NCBI RefSeq assembly: GCF_000373765.1
Contig: NZ_KB892388.1
Location: forward strand, 1 to 64,000
DNA length: 64,000 bases
From: Legionella shakespearei DSM 23087
GTDB lineage: Bacteria > Pseudomonadota > Gammaproteobacteria > Legionellales > Legionellaceae
Reading direction: 5' to 3'
Below the pieces are notes generated by a model that searched no databases, had not been told where the DNA came from, and saw only the letters and a list, made by a program, of their open reading frames with translations. Every line of letters starts with the position of its first letter. Position 1 is the first letter of the stretch. The position numbers and the translations under genes are program-made. Positions 19,196 to 30,933 of the stretch are shown piece after piece.

Positions 19196-19229
19196 AAAGG
19201 CTTATTTTTTAATCATTCCAGATACCACT

Positions 19230-20378
19230 ATGAAATTAAATTTTTTTGGGCAAGATCCTCGTCTTGCACTTCCTGATCACTTGATAGTTTATATCTTAAG
19301 CTTATTGGATCCCGAATCGCAACATAAGGCTGCAATGGTGAGCCGCCAATGGAAGGATTGTGTCCAGCTAACCAGAAAGTATATCTCTTTATTACCCGTT
19401 ATTCATAGGATTCCAGCACTTAATTTTGCTGGCCTTGATGTATTGAAATTTAAACTCCTGGCCGGAGGGATGACTAATACCACTTATAAGTTAGGCATTA
19501 GATATACTCCAGAACAATACGTGTTACGAATTCCGGGGAAGGGTTCATCTGCATTTATCAGAAGAACTGATGAAGCAAATAATGCGCTTCAGGCTGCCAG
19601 CGATTCATTGAAGCTTAACGTGCCCGTCATACATTTTGATCCCGAAGATGGATTGCAGTTGACCCAATTTATAAAGGGCGTGCATCCTCTGGATGAAACT
19701 GCTTTGGAGAGAAAAGATATCCTGCAGGAAATAGCAGGCATGATGAAGCGCCTGCATTCATCCGAACCTTTTAAAAACAGCACTGATTTTTTCCAGCGTA
19801 ATGAAGATTTGTTACAGACACTAAAAGCAAAAAACTTTGCATTCACGGGTTCTATTGATGTTATTGAAGAACAGATGGCGCGTTTGAAAGCATTGTTTTC
19901 TGCCTACCAAATCAAAATGCTTCCTTGCCATAATGACACTACACCTATGAACTTTATTTTATCTTATCAAGGCAGGGGGGCTGATAGAAAAGAGGTAATC
20001 CATGAGATTGACTGGGAGTACTCCAGTAATAACGATTTTCTTTGGGATTTGGTTTATTTCATTGTTGAAGCCAAATTAAGAAAGGATCAAGAACTGACCT
20101 TGCTGACCACCTATTTTGGTGAGAGCGGTGTCACTGACTCCGTTCTGGCATGGGTTGAGATGTATAAACCGGTTATAGAATGGTGGATCACTATATGGTC
20201 ATGGACACAAGTAGCAAACCGGGCCGATGCTGTTGATTTGGACTCGTATGTGCGTTTGGGAGATGAGCGCTATCAAAAGACAGTAATTTACCTGGAAAGT
20301 AGAGAATACAAAGAGGCGATAAAGCTGATTGAAGAGGATAGAGCTGTAGCCACGTGCACAGGAAAAAGACCTTTTTAA
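19230..20378 (+). CDS. licA: F-box / choline-kinase-like protein, LicA-type Dot/Icm effector
   Basis: From the ATG at 19230 the protein has 382 residues. Residues 12-45 form an F-box (LALPDHLIVYILSLLDPES, then VSRQWKDC), the Skp1-binding domain of SCF ubiquitin ligases, which is eukaryotic in origin. Residues about 72-380 are a choline/aminoglycoside kinase fold, with a GGMTNTTYKL nucleotide loop, a catalytic motif CHNDTTPMNFI (233-243) and the metal motif IDWEYSSNNDFLWDL (260-274), close to choline kinase. L. pneumophila LicA (lpg1408, from memory) is an F-box effector in the same neighbourhood. An upstream in-frame start at 19071 would add a hydrophobic extension and overlap mdfA. Both catalytic motifs are intact. 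Confidence 0.82.
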   Translation: MKLNFFGQDPRLALPDHLIVYILSLLDPESQHKAAMVSRQWKDCVQLTRKYISLLPVIHRIPALNFAGLDVLKFKLLAGGMTNTTYKLGIRYTPEQYVLRIPGKGSSAFIRRTDEANNALQAASDSLKLNVPVIHFDPEDGLQLTQFIKGVHPLDETALERKDILQEIAGMMKRLHSSEPFKNSTDFFQRNEDLLQTLKAKNFAFTGSIDVIEEQMARLKALFSAYQIKMLPCHNDTTPMNFILSYQGRGADRKEVIHEIDWEYSSNNDFLWDLVYFIVEAKLRKDQELTLLTTYFGESGVTDSVLAWVEMYKPVIEWWITIWSWTQVANRADAVDLDSYVRLGDERYQKTVIYLESREYKEAIKLIEEDRAVATCTGKRPF

Positions 20379-20410
20379 CAGGTGTAGCCTTGACTTGAAC
20401 ACTCAGATCT

Positions 20411-20616
20411 ATGCAGAATCGCCTTCCCCTCTCCGGGGGAAGGTGCCCGACAGGGCGGATGGGGGGATCAAAAAAAGGAGTTTCTATCAAATAGACCATG
20501 TAGTTTTAGAGCTTTCTACCTTAAATGAGCTTTCTGTTTTGATCCCCCCACCCGCCCTGTCGGGCACCCTCCCCCGGAGGTGGAGGGGCTACTTGCGAAG
20601 ATCATCCTGTTTATTT
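20411..20616. repeat. family F palindromic element, 206 bp, copy 1
   Basis: The arms (CCCCTCTCCGGGGGAAGGTG, CCCGACAGGGCGGATGGGG and their inverses at 20545-20590) enclose a loop of about 70 bases. The whole unit, loop included, recurs at 26433-26638. It sits between convergent licA and the exonuclease gene and could block readthrough in both directions. Confidence 0.88.
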
Positions 20617-20622
20617 GTATCC

Positions 20623-21393
20623 TTAAGCCATGAATCCTAAAAACTCCTGCAGATGCTGTTTATCCTTTTCTGTAGCAAGATAATCTTTCAAACGCACTAT
20701 TGAATTGGTGTATTCTTCCTGATTAATCGTTCCTCTGATTAATTCAAAGCGTAAATACACGCAATAGGTATTAAGAACGTCCGTTTCGCAATAATCACGA
20801 ATACTTTTTATCTCGCCCTTGGCAAATTGTTCCCAAACCTTAGAGCCAGACATTCCCATTTTTCCAGGAAAGCCAAGCATGGTTGAAATATCATCCAGCG
20901 GAGCAAACGCCCGGTTTTGATAACCGGCAACGAGATCCATCAAATCAATATGGCGATAATGGAAACGACTCAGATAATTGTTCCATTTGAACGACTGTTG
21001 ATTTTCTCCTGTTTCCCAATAGGTTGAAGCGGTAACCCCATGCAAAAGAGAACGATAATGTAAAACCGGAAGATCAAAGCCACTGCCATTCCAGCTCACC
21101 AGCGTCGGTGTGTGTTTTTCAATCCCGGCAAAAAAACGTGTAAGCAATTCCTTTTCATCTGAATCCTCGTCCCCCAGGGACCAAACCTTTAATTGTGAGC
21201 CATGACTGATTACGAGTGAAATGGCACAGACCTTTTGTAAATAATGGGGCAGGAAATCATTACCAACTTTAGCACGCCTTAAGGCAAACATTGCTTTTGC
21301 AGTATCTTCATCGGATAAACCATCCAGATCATATAATTTTCGTCCGGCTTCAATATCAGGAATAGTTTCTATATCAAATACTAATACAGTCAT
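20623..21393 (-). CDS. 3'-5' exonuclease of the PolB-exonuclease-like family
   Basis: The 256-residue protein is a DEDD-type 3'-5' exonuclease of the family related to the proofreading domain of family B polymerases (Pfam DNA_pol_B_exo2). Exo I is VFDIETIPD (Asp7, Glu9), Exo II is VSWNGSGFDLPVLHYR, and Exo III is DYCETDVLNTYCVYLRFE. It has no polymerase domain. Such stand-alone proteins are widespread but poorly studied, with a presumed role in DNA repair. It is a single gene with a family F repeat immediately downstream. Confidence 0.85.
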   Translation of the reverse strand: MTVLVFDIETIPDIEAGRKLYDLDGLSDEDTAKAMFALRRAKVGNDFLPHYLQKVCAISLVISHGSQLKVWSLGDEDSDEKELLTRFFAGIEKHTPTLVSWNGSGFDLPVLHYRSLLHGVTASTYWETGENQQSFKWNNYLSRFHYRHIDLMDLVAGYQNRAFAPLDDISTMLGFPGKMGMSGSKVWEQFAKGEIKSIRDYCETDVLNTYCVYLRFELIRGTINQEEYTNSIVRLKDYLATEKDKQHLQEFLGFMA

Positions 21394-21519
21394 GTGGATT
21401 ATTTACCTTTTTTATTTTTCGCATGATTCTAGCATGCGTCTCATGCTAACAACAGCAAATCCCATAGACTTGGAATAAGTAAATTTGCTACTATATTTTT
21501 TTTTATTTTCGTGGTCATT

Positions 21520-22152
21520 ATGAACACAAAAAATTTATATAAAACAATTACACACTTTAAATTTCTGACGATTCTGTTTGCCGGTACTTTATTAAGTTCC
21601 TGCGTTTCGCCACCACCGCCTTCTGATGTTAATAATATATGCAGTATTTTTAAACAATATCCAAAATGGTATACCGATGCCAAGGACGTTGAGCGGCGCT
21701 GGAAGGTTCCTGTTCCGGTTCAGATGGCTATTATTCATCAGGAATCGAAATTTGACGCCAGGGCGCGTCCTGGCCGTAGCAAATTATTATGGATTATTCC
21801 ATGGAAAAGGCCATCCAGTGCCTATGGATATACACAGGCGCTACGTTCTACCTGGAAGCATTATAAAGAAAATAATGGCTCTATATTGTCCTCACGCAGC
21901 GATTTTACTGACGGCGTCGATTTTATAGGCTGGTATGCTAACCAGGCTGCGGTTAAAGCGGGAATTTCGAGATCAGATCCCTACTCGCTGTATCTGGCGT
22001 ATCATGAAGGAATAGGTGGCTATCAAAGAAAGACCTATCTGAAAAAAGAATGGCTGATGCCTGTGGCACGTAAGGTGCAAGCCAAGTCGCAACTTTATGC
22101 AATGCAGTTAAATTCATGTAAGGGATCATTAAAATCCCGTTCCTGGTTTTGA
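21520..22152 (+). CDS. SLT-like lipoprotein, putative lytic transglycosylase
   Basis: From the ATG at 21520 the 210-residue protein has a lipoprotein signal ending in LLSSC (Cys28), so it should be anchored in the outer membrane. The body resembles the lysozyme-like SLT fold: VQMAIIHQESKFDARARPG contains the probable catalytic Glu, and SAYGYTQALRSTWKHY and YLAYHEGIGGYQRKTY follow in the usual order. It would cleave peptidoglycan. A GTG three codons upstream (21511) is an alternative start. It is a single gene upstream of adk. Confidence 0.78.
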   Translation: MNTKNLYKTITHFKFLTILFAGTLLSSCVSPPPPSDVNNICSIFKQYPKWYTDAKDVERRWKVPVPVQMAIIHQESKFDARARPGRSKLLWIIPWKRPSSAYGYTQALRSTWKHYKENNGSILSSRSDFTDGVDFIGWYANQAAVKAGISRSDPYSLYLAYHEGIGGYQRKTYLKKEWLMPVARKVQAKSQLYAMQLNSCKGSLKSRSWF

Positions 22153-22219
22153 CAGGATGAATGAAACATTTATACTGATGTATTCTCGCAAATTTATTAA
22201 ATTGGTAAATTTGATATTA

Positions 22220-22228
22220 TGCTATACT
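22220..22228 (+). promoter_or_regulatory. extended -10 promoter of adk
   Basis: TGCTATACT, an extended -10 element (TG-n-TATACT), lies 42 bases before the adk ATG. A TTGGTA 15 bp upstream (22202-22207) is a possible but short-spaced -35. Confidence 0.45.
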
Positions 22229-22239
22229 TTCAGATCTAA

Positions 22240-23294
<1,055 letters not shown>

Positions 23295-24876
23295 CGGCGG
23301 CCAGGTATTCTGCCAGCCTTTTCTTACTTTGCGTGTCCATGCTTAAGCCAAGCTTGGTACGGCGAGTTAGTATGTCATCGCAATTCTTGGCCCATTCTTC
23401 CAGTATCAGATAATCTACTTCGACCTGATACAAGGATGGGCCGTATTTTTTACCCAATGATTTCATATCATTGCATTGGGAAAGAAACAATTCCATGGAA
23501 CATCCATAACTGTAAAGATAGCGATGTAATAAATCGGGATCAAGCCAACTGTATTTTTCTCTAGCGTAATTTACGTATTGGCTAAAATCCATTCCGTTCA
23601 GGCTTGCTCCCGGGAGTGGAGTATATTTAGTCGTTGAATGATGCATCTCAGGAAAAACTGGCGCTAGCTGATTGACAATTTCTTCTGCCAATTGCCTGTA
23701 TGTAGTAATTTTCCCCCCGAAAATGGTCACAATTGGGGCTGGATTTTTTATAAACTCATAACGATAATCACGACTAAGGGCTTTAGCATCCTTTTCTTCA
23801 TTGGCGAGCAGAGGCCGTACTCCACTCCAGGAATAGAGAATATCATTTTTGCTTATCTGAGTTTTAAAATAAGAGTTTACCAAAGTTGTTAAATAATCAA
23901 TTTCCTCATTACTGATGGTAACTTGCCCCAACTCTCCTGTAAAAGGAACATCTGTAGTTCCTATCATACTGAAACCATGATACGGGATGACGAATACCAC
24001 TCGTTTATCTTCATGCTGTAAAAAATAAGCATGCTTTCCTTCATAGATTTGCGGCACCACAATATGACTTCCCTTGACCAGAGTCATCTCTTGTTTTACC
24101 GCGATTTTGGTCAATTGTGCTATAGACTCGACCCATGGACCAGCCGCATTGATAATACTTTTAGCCACGACTTTATAAACAGTACCACTGGCAGGTTGGA
24201 TTGTTAAGTGCCATAGATGATTTACCGCTTCTGCTTTAATCACTTTTGAATGGGGATGGATTTTCGCACTATGATTTTTTGCAGCAATGGCATTGGTAAT
24301 GGTTAAACGTGCATCATCAGTCGCCGCATCATAAAATAAAAAACCGCGCTTTAAATGTTCAACCAGGGGATTAAAATAGGAGTTCTTTTTATTTCTCTGA
24401 ATGGATTTGCATTTGGGTAAACGGTTCTTTCTGCTTAAATGATCATAAAAGAACAAGCCTAATCTTAATAACCAGGAAGGCCGCATGTGTTTTTGATAAG
24501 GTAAAATAAACGATTGCGGGTGAACCAGATGCGGCGCGAGATTGAGCAAGACCTGTCGTTCTTCCAATGCCTTTTTAACTAAACCGAATTCGTAGTGTTC
24601 CAGGTATCTTAATCCGCCATGAATCAATTTGGTGCTGCTTGATGAGGTTTTCGAGGCCAGGTCATCCTGTTCAAAGAGGATGACCGACAAACCACGCAGA
24701 GCAGCGTCAGCGGCACAACCACATCCATTAATACCTCCGCCAATGATCGCAATATCAAAAACCTGTTCCATGTTTTTGTCTCCGCAGAAAATGTGTAGAA
24801 TAATTAATATTTATCACCAAATTGGTCCGATTGCCAAGGAATATTAATGTTATCTAATAAAAGGAATGAGGCTGCT

Positions 24877-26340
24877 ATGAATTATTTATTGGCTATAGAT
24901 CAGGGAACAAGCAGTACACGAGCCATGATATACACCGTTGAAGGTGATTTGGTCGTGAGCAGCCAATATCCACTCACTCAATATTATCCTCACAGTGGGT
25001 GGGTAGAACATGATCCTGAAGAAATATGGCAAAAGACGCTTACTGCCATTCAGGATGTCATTTCTCAGGTCAATAGTGATCATATTTTGTCCTGCGGGAT
25101 CACCAATCAAAGAGAAACTACCGTCATCTGGAATAAAAAAACGGGAAGTTGCCTTGCTCCCGCAATAGTCTGGCAAGACAGACGTACCGAAGAATATTGC
25201 CGATCGCTTCTGGAATATCAGGGCATGATTCAGGAGAAAACAGGCTTGCTTTTGGACCCTTATTTCTCCGCCAGTAAATTAAACTGGTTTTTAGAACACA
25301 TACCTGAAGCAAAAAAGCTTGCAGAACAAGGGGAATTAGCGTTTGGAACTATAGACAGTTTTCTGATATGGCGCATGACCAAAGGTAAAAGGCATGCAAC
25401 TGATGTGACTAATGCATCCAGAACCATGCTCTTTAATATAAAAACCGAACAATGGGATAAAGAGCTGTTGAGATTGTTCGCTATTCCTGAATCAGTCTTG
25501 CCCGAGGTATGTGATAGCGACAGTGATTTTGGCACTATCGATGCACAATGGACAGGAGTTGAAATTCCCATAAATGGTGTTGCGGGAGATCAGCAGGCAG
25601 CATTAATCGGACAAGGTTGTCTGGATGAAGGTATGGTTAAAGCAACATTTGGTACTGGAGGGTTTCTGTTATTAAATACAGGAAGCAAACCAGTCATGTC
25701 TCAGCATAAATTGCTCACCACCATTGCCTATAAAATTAAAGGCTCTCTGGCTTATGGCCTGGAGGGGAGTATTTATCATGCAGGAACTACGGTTAAATGG
25801 TTACGTGATGAAATGAAATTGATTAGTAACTCTGCAGAAACAGAAACTTTGGCTCAAAGTCTGGAGAGTAATGAGGGAGTATATCTCGTTTCCTCATTTA
25901 CGGGGTTGGGCGCACCGCATTGGTTGTCGACATCAGGAGCAGTTGTATCAGGCTTATCAAGAGCCACTAATCGTGCTCATTTTGCCAGAGCGGCCTTAGA
26001 AGGCGTATGTTATCAGACACGTGAAGTATTAGCCTGTATGCGAGAAGACAGCCATATGAATCTCTCCTTATTACGTGTGGATGGAGGTATGGCTGTAAAT
26101 CAGTGGTTCTTGCAATTTTTGGCAGATCAATGCCAATTGCAGGTACAAAAGCCCGCTGACATTGAAACAACTGCAAAAGGAGCGGCTATTCTGGCGGCTA
26201 TAGGCTACGGAGCATTTTCGTCATTCTCAGCTTTGAAAAAGGTATGGGATGTGGAGAGAGAATTTCAGCCTGTGAGGGCAGTTGAGAACGTTGAAAGGGA
26301 TTATCAGGGATGGCAGAAAGCCTTGGCTATGGTGAAATAA
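24877..26340 (+). CDS. glpK: glycerol kinase
   Basis: GlpK phosphorylates glycerol on entry. From the ATG at 24877 the protein has 487 residues and opens with the FGGY-family motif LLAIDQGTSSTRAMIY. GITNQRETTVIW, WQDRRTEE, GVAGDQQAALIGQG and GLEGSIYHAGTTVKWLRD follow. The internal ATG is preferred to 24847, because AAAGGAATGAG lies 7 bases before it and the family begins there. With divergent glpD it makes glycerol usable as a carbon source; Legionella uses glycerol during intracellular growth. Confidence 0.94.
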   Translation: MNYLLAIDQGTSSTRAMIYTVEGDLVVSSQYPLTQYYPHSGWVEHDPEEIWQKTLTAIQDVISQVNSDHILSCGITNQRETTVIWNKKTGSCLAPAIVWQDRRTEEYCRSLLEYQGMIQEKTGLLLDPYFSASKLNWFLEHIPEAKKLAEQGELAFGTIDSFLIWRMTKGKRHATDVTNASRTMLFNIKTEQWDKELLRLFAIPESVLPEVCDSDSDFGTIDAQWTGVEIPINGVAGDQQAALIGQGCLDEGMVKATFGTGGFLLLNTGSKPVMSQHKLLTTIAYKIKGSLAYGLEGSIYHAGTTVKWLRDEMKLISNSAETETLAQSLESNEGVYLVSSFTGLGAPHWLSTSGAVVSGLSRATNRAHFARAALEGVCYQTREVLACMREDSHMNLSLLRVDGGMAVNQWFLQFLADQCQLQVQKPADIETTAKGAAILAAIGYGAFSSFSALKKVWDVEREFQPVRAVENVERDYQGWQKALAMVK

Positions 26341-26761
26341 AATGTAGGTTGAGCCTTGCCCCATAAAAATAGGCGTAGCCTTGATTACGCTGTCGCTCTG
26401 AGTGATCCTCTCATATTGAGTACCACTCAGAACTATGCAGGATCGCCTTCCCCTCTCCGGGGGAAGGTGCCCGACAGGGTGGATGGGGGGATCAAAAAAG
26501 GAGTTTCTATCAAATAGGCCATGTTATTTTAGACCTTTTTACCTTAAATAAGTTCTCTTTTTGATCCCCCCACCCACCCTGTCGGGCACCCTCCCCCGGA
26601 GGTGGAGGGGCTACTTGCGAAGATCATCCTGTTTATTTACATCTTTTTACGAGATTAAAATTATGAGAGGATCACTCAGCGCTGTCGCTGCATCAAGACT
26701 ACAGTTTTTTATATATTAATTTCGCGGGCGAGGGGACTGGCCCCTGCCTCATTTTAAGGAT
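26341..26761. repeat. composite nested palindromic element (family F, copy 2)
   Basis: An outer inverted repeat (GTAGCCTTGAT to CTCTCATA at 26375-26413, inverse at 26663-26702) surrounds the 206-bp family F unit at 26433-26638. The F unit is nearly identical to 20411-20616, including its loop. The outer arms are cut down at the first copy. The element lies between convergent glpK and gltA. Nothing coding is seen in the 421-base gap. Confidence 0.88.
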
Positions 26762-28033
26762 TTAAATTACATCGCGGGTTTTTTCGCCAGTATAAAGCTG
26801 GCGTGGTCTGCCAATTCTTGATTTGCTGGCAACCATTTCCATCCAGTGGCTCATCCAGCCAACAGTTCGTGCCAAAGCGAAAATAACAGTGAACATGTTG
26901 GTCGGAATGCCTATAGCACTTAACGTCAGTCCTGAATAGAAATCCACGTTAGGATAAAGCTTCTTCTCAATGAAATAATCGTCTTCGAGTGCGATACGCT
27001 CTAATTCCATTGCCAGTTTAAACAAGGGTTCGTCTTTCTTTCCAACGGCTTCCAGAACGTCATAACAGGTTTTACGCATTACTTTCGCTCTTGGATCATA
27101 GCTCTTGTAAACCCTGTGTCCAAATCCCATCAGACGGAATGGATCGTTTTTATCTTTAGCTCTTGCGAGGTATTCCTGAATACGGCTTACATCACCAATT
27201 TCTTTTAACATGTTCAGACAGGCTTCATTAGCACCACCATGAGCTGGTCCCCATAATGCGCCGATACCAGCTGATATACAGGCAAAGGGATTCGCGCCAG
27301 TAGAACCGGCAAGACGAACAGTAGAAGTAGATGCATTTTGCTCGTGATCCGCATGAAGGATAAATATAGTATCCATAGCTTTGACCAAAACAGGATCCGG
27401 AGTTGTATCTTCAGAAGGCACCCCAAACATCATATGGAGGAAATTCTCTGCATAAGACATTTTATTTTGTGGGTACATATAAGGAAGACCAGTAGAATAC
27501 TTATAGCTCATCGCTGCCAAAGTAGGCATTTTTGCAACCAGGCGTATTGCTGAAATAAATCGATCATGAGCATTATTAAGATCCATAGTATCGTGATAGA
27601 ACGCTGACAGGGCGCCCACAATACCGACCATAATAGCCATAGGATGAGCATCACGGCGGAAGCCATTTAAAAACTGGTACATTTGCTGATGTACCATGGT
27701 GTGATTATTAATAAGGCTTACAAAAGATTTCTTTTCTTCCTTATTGGGTAATTCACCATTGAGTAATAGATAACTGACGTCAAGAAAGTCTTTTTTCTCA
27801 GCCAGTTGCTCAATAGGATATCCTCTATACAGCAGTACACCTTGGTCACCATCAATATAAGTAATTTTTGACTCACAGGAGGCTGTAGATAAAAAGCCCT
27901 GATCAAAAGTGAAGACGCCATTCGCTCCAAGCTGCGTAATATCGATTACATCATTACCTAAAGTAGGAGTGTAAATCGGCAATTCCAGCGTGCCTTGACC
28001 ATCAATGCTTAGTTTAGCTGTCTTTTCTGTCAT
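26762..28033 (-). CDS. gltA: citrate synthase
   Basis: Citrate synthase condenses oxaloacetate and acetyl-CoA at the entry to the TCA cycle. The 423-residue type II enzyme shows the catalytic regions [45 protein letters not shown] and PNVDFYSG, which include the two catalytic His and the Asp. It ends in [15 protein letters not shown]. It has its own 287-base upstream gap shared with divergent gyrA. Confidence 0.96.
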   Translation of the reverse strand: MTEKTAKLSIDGQGTLELPIYTPTLGNDVIDITQLGANGVFTFDQGFLSTASCESKITYIDGDQGVLLYRGYPIEQLAEKKDFLDVSYLLLNGELPNKEEKKSFVSLINNHTMVHQQMYQFLNGFRRDAHPMAIMVGIVGALSAFYHDTMDLNNAHDRFISAIRLVAKMPTLAAMSYKYSTGLPYMYPQNKMSYAENFLHMMFGVPSEDTTPDPVLVKAMDTIFILHADHEQNASTSTVRLAGSTGANPFACISAGIGALWGPAHGGANEACLNMLKEIGDVSRIQEYLARAKDKNDPFRLMGFGHRVYKSYDPRAKVMRKTCYDVLEAVGKKDEPLFKLAMELERIALEDDYFIEKKLYPNVDFYSGLTLSAIGIPTNMFTVIFALARTVGWMSHWMEMVASKSRIGRPRQLYTGEKTRDVI

Positions 28034-28320
28034 TGTGTCTCCTGATTGTTTTATGCTATTCCAGCATGCTTACTTATGTTTGTGTGCGGAACTATATAAA
28101 AATGAGCACTTACAGTCAATTTAAACATGGTTTTGGTTTATAAATCCTAGCATGATTTTTAAAATTTAAGGTGTTTTTTTAGAGATTTATTAAAAATGAT
28201 TAAAAATCGCTAAAACCTCATGAACTTTCATCAACCTAAGATGATTCAATTATAGCTGCTGGTATGATATCCTCTTTGGCATAATTTATATTAATCATTG
28301 AATAAGGACACGTCCAAATC

Positions 28321-30933
28321 ATGGTTTATTCAGCCAAAGAAGTCTTGCCCGTTAATATTGAAGACGAATTGAAGCAATCCTATCTGGATTATGCTATGAG
28401 CGTAATTGTAGGAAGAGCTTTACCTGATGTGCGCGATGGTTTAAAACCAGTACACAGACGTGTGCTTTACGCGATGAGCGAATTAGGCAATGACTGGAAT
28501 AAGCCTTATAAAAAATCCGCCCGTGTGGTCGGGGACGTAATCGGTAAATACCACCCACATGGCGATACTGCTGTATACGATACTATAGTACGTATGGCGC
28601 AACCGTTTTCTTTGCGTTATCTGCTGGTTGATGGTCAGGGAAACTTCGGATCAGTAGACGGCGATGCTCCTGCGGCAATGCGATACACCGAAGTAAGAAT
28701 GTCCAAAGTAGCTCATGCTCTCCTGGCTGATTTGGATAAGGAAACTGTAGATTTCAGTCCTAACTATGACGAGACAGAATTTGCACCAGTTGTTCTGCCC
28801 TCAAGAGTACCCAATCTATTAGTTAACGGTTCTTCAGGTATCGCAGTAGGTATGGCTACAAACATTCCTCCTCATAACCTCACCGAAGTAATTAATGCCT
28901 GTATCGCTCTGATTGATGAACCAGAAACCAGTCTGGACGATATTATGGAAATTATTCCAGGTCCTGATTTTCCAACAGCTGCGATTATCAATGGCCGCGC
29001 AGGCATTATTCAAGGTTATCGTACTGGTAAAGGACGGGTTGTTATCCGTGCCAGAACAGAAATTGAAACAGATGATAACTCAGGAAGACAGGCAATCATC
29101 ATCCACGAATTACCTTATCAGGTAAATAAGGCGCGTCTGGTTGAACGTATTGCTGAATTGGTACGAGATAAAAAAATCGAAGGGATTTCCGGACTAAGAG
29201 ACGAGTCTGACAAGCAGGGTATGCGTGTTGTTATTGAAATTAAGCGTAATGAAGTTGCTGATGTGATTCTCAATAACTTATATGCCCATACGCAAATGCA
29301 GAATGTTTTCGGAATTAATATGGTGGCACTGGTTGACGGGCAGCCGCGCACTTTGAACCTGAAACAGATTCTTGAATACTTTATTAAACATCGTCGTGAA
29401 GTAGTTACGAGAAGAACCATATTCGAATTGAAAAAGGCAAGAGCTCGTGCTCATTTATTGGAAGGTTTAGGCATAGCGCTGGCTAATATTGATGAAATGA
29501 TTGCCTTAATTAAACAGTCGCCTACACCTCAGGATGCAAAAGATGCCTTACTGGCAAAATCATGGCAACCAGGCCTTGTTAAAGCAATGCTTGAAAAAGC
29601 TGGTGCCAATGCGTCAAGACCTGATGATTTGACTGATGAATTTGGTTTAAATGCAGGTGGATATAAATTATCTGCAGCACAGGCACAAGCAATCCTCGAA
29701 TTAAGACTGCATCGATTAACTGCTCTGGAGCAAGACAAGATCCTTAATGAGTTTGAAGAGTTATTGCGTGTCATCAAAGAATTACTGGATATTCTGGCTT
29801 CGCCAGAGCGTTTGATGCAAGTGATTCGTGATGAATTACTGGAAATCAAAACCCAGTTTGGCGATGAGCGCCGTACTGAAATTACCGCATCACAAGAAGA
29901 TTTAACCATAGAAGATTTAATTACTGAAGAAGATGTGGTTGTTACCTTGTCTCATCAGGGCTATGTCAAATATCAACCGATCACTGCTTATCAGGCTCAG
30001 CGCCGTGGCGGTAAAGGTAAATCGGCTACGCATGTTAAAGATGAAGACTTTGTTGAAAAACTGGTTATTGCCAGCACTCACGATACCCTGTTGTGCTTCT
30101 CTAACCATGGTAAATTATATTGGCTAAAAGCCTATCAATTGCCATTGGCAAGTCGTATTTCGCGCGGCAGACCTATTATTAATATCCTGCCTTTGGCTGA
30201 GAATGAAGAAATTAATGCCATGTTACCTGTACGTGAATACCTGGATGGTTCTTATGTCTTTATGGCAACCAAGAAAGGTACGGTTAAGAAAGTACCATTA
30301 ACTGCCTTTAGCAGACCTCGCTCTAACGGTATTATTGCTGTGGATCTGGATGATGATGACCGTCTGGTTGGGGTTGATATCACTGATGGTGAGCGTGATA
30401 TTATGCTCTTTACTGACGCAGGAAAGGTGATTCGTTTTGCTGAAAGCAAAGTTCGGCCCATGGGTCGTACGGCCAGAGGTGTACGCGGTATACGAATTGA
30501 AGAAGGCCAGGAAGTTAAATCACTGGTCGTTGTCCATCCTAATGGGACCATTTTAACCGCCACTGAAAATGGATATGGAAAGCGTACTGATATTGAAGAA
30601 TATCGCGTATCAGGCAGAGGTGGCCAGGGAGTTATCTCCATACAGGTTACTGAACGTAATGGTAAGGTTGTTCGTTCCATACAAGTGACTGATGGTGATG
30701 AAGCCATGCTCATCACTGACAAGGGAACATTGGTGCGTTTTAAAGTAAATGAATTGTCAATTATTGGCAGAAACACTCAGGGTGTGCGGTTGATTAACGT
30801 CAGCGCTGGGGAGTTGGTAGTTGGAATGCAGAAGATTGAAGACATAGGTGATGATTCTGATGAGTCAATCGAGTCAACTGATGATGCATCCATAGAAAAC
30901 GAAGACAACAATAATGAAAGTCAGGACTTATAA
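28321..30933 (+). CDS. gyrA: DNA gyrase subunit A
   Basis: GyrA is the DNA-cleaving subunit of gyrase. The 870-residue protein has the active tyrosine Tyr122 (AAMRYTE). The quinolone-resistance region carries Thr83 and Asp87 ([17 protein letters not shown]), which I recall as wild type for L. pneumophila. The C-terminal domain holds the GyrA-box QRRGGKGK and the repeated beta-pinwheel blades, and the tail is acidic ([20 protein letters not shown]). An AAGGACA ribosome site precedes the ATG. serC begins inside its last 20 bases. Confidence 0.97.
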   Translation: MVYSAKEVLPVNIEDELKQSYLDYAMSVIVGRALPDVRDGLKPVHRRVLYAMSELGNDWNKPYKKSARVVGDVIGKYHPHGDTAVYDTIVRMAQPFSLRYLLVDGQGNFGSVDGDAPAAMRYTEVRMSKVAHALLADLDKETVDFSPNYDETEFAPVVLPSRVPNLLVNGSSGIAVGMATNIPPHNLTEVINACIALIDEPETSLDDIMEIIPGPDFPTAAIINGRAGIIQGYRTGKGRVVIRARTEIETDDNSGRQAIIIHELPYQVNKARLVERIAELVRDKKIEGISGLRDESDKQGMRVVIEIKRNEVADVILNNLYAHTQMQNVFGINMVALVDGQPRTLNLKQILEYFIKHRREVVTRRTIFELKKARARAHLLEGLGIALANIDEMIALIKQSPTPQDAKDALLAKSWQPGLVKAMLEKAGANASRPDDLTDEFGLNAGGYKLSAAQAQAILELRLHRLTALEQDKILNEFEELLRVIKELLDILASPERLMQVIRDELLEIKTQFGDERRTEITASQEDLTIEDLITEEDVVVTLSHQGYVKYQPITAYQAQRRGGKGKSATHVKDEDFVEKLVIASTHDTLLCFSNHGKLYWLKAYQLPLASRISRGRPIINILPLAENEEINAMLPVREYLDGSYVFMATKKGTVKKVPLTAFSRPRSNGIIAVDLDDDDRLVGVDITDGERDIMLFTDAGKVIRFAESKVRPMGRTARGVRGIRIEEGQEVKSLVVVHPNGTILTATENGYGKRTDIEEYRVSGRGGQGVISIQVTERNGKVVRSIQVTDGDEAMLITDKGTLVRFKVNELSIIGRNTQGVRLINVSAGELVVGMQKIEDIGDDSDESIESTDDASIENEDNNNESQDL

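Noticed and set aside
29529..29909. Long antisense frames within gyrA, including 30252-30776
   Set aside because: They are serine/arginine-rich shadows of a highly conserved gene, with no family match and no ribosome site.
28321..30933. Quinolone-resistance change in gyrA (Thr83 where E. coli has Ser83)
   Set aside because: Thr83 with Asp87 is what I recall as the wild-type state in Legionella, so it is not evidence of selected resistance.
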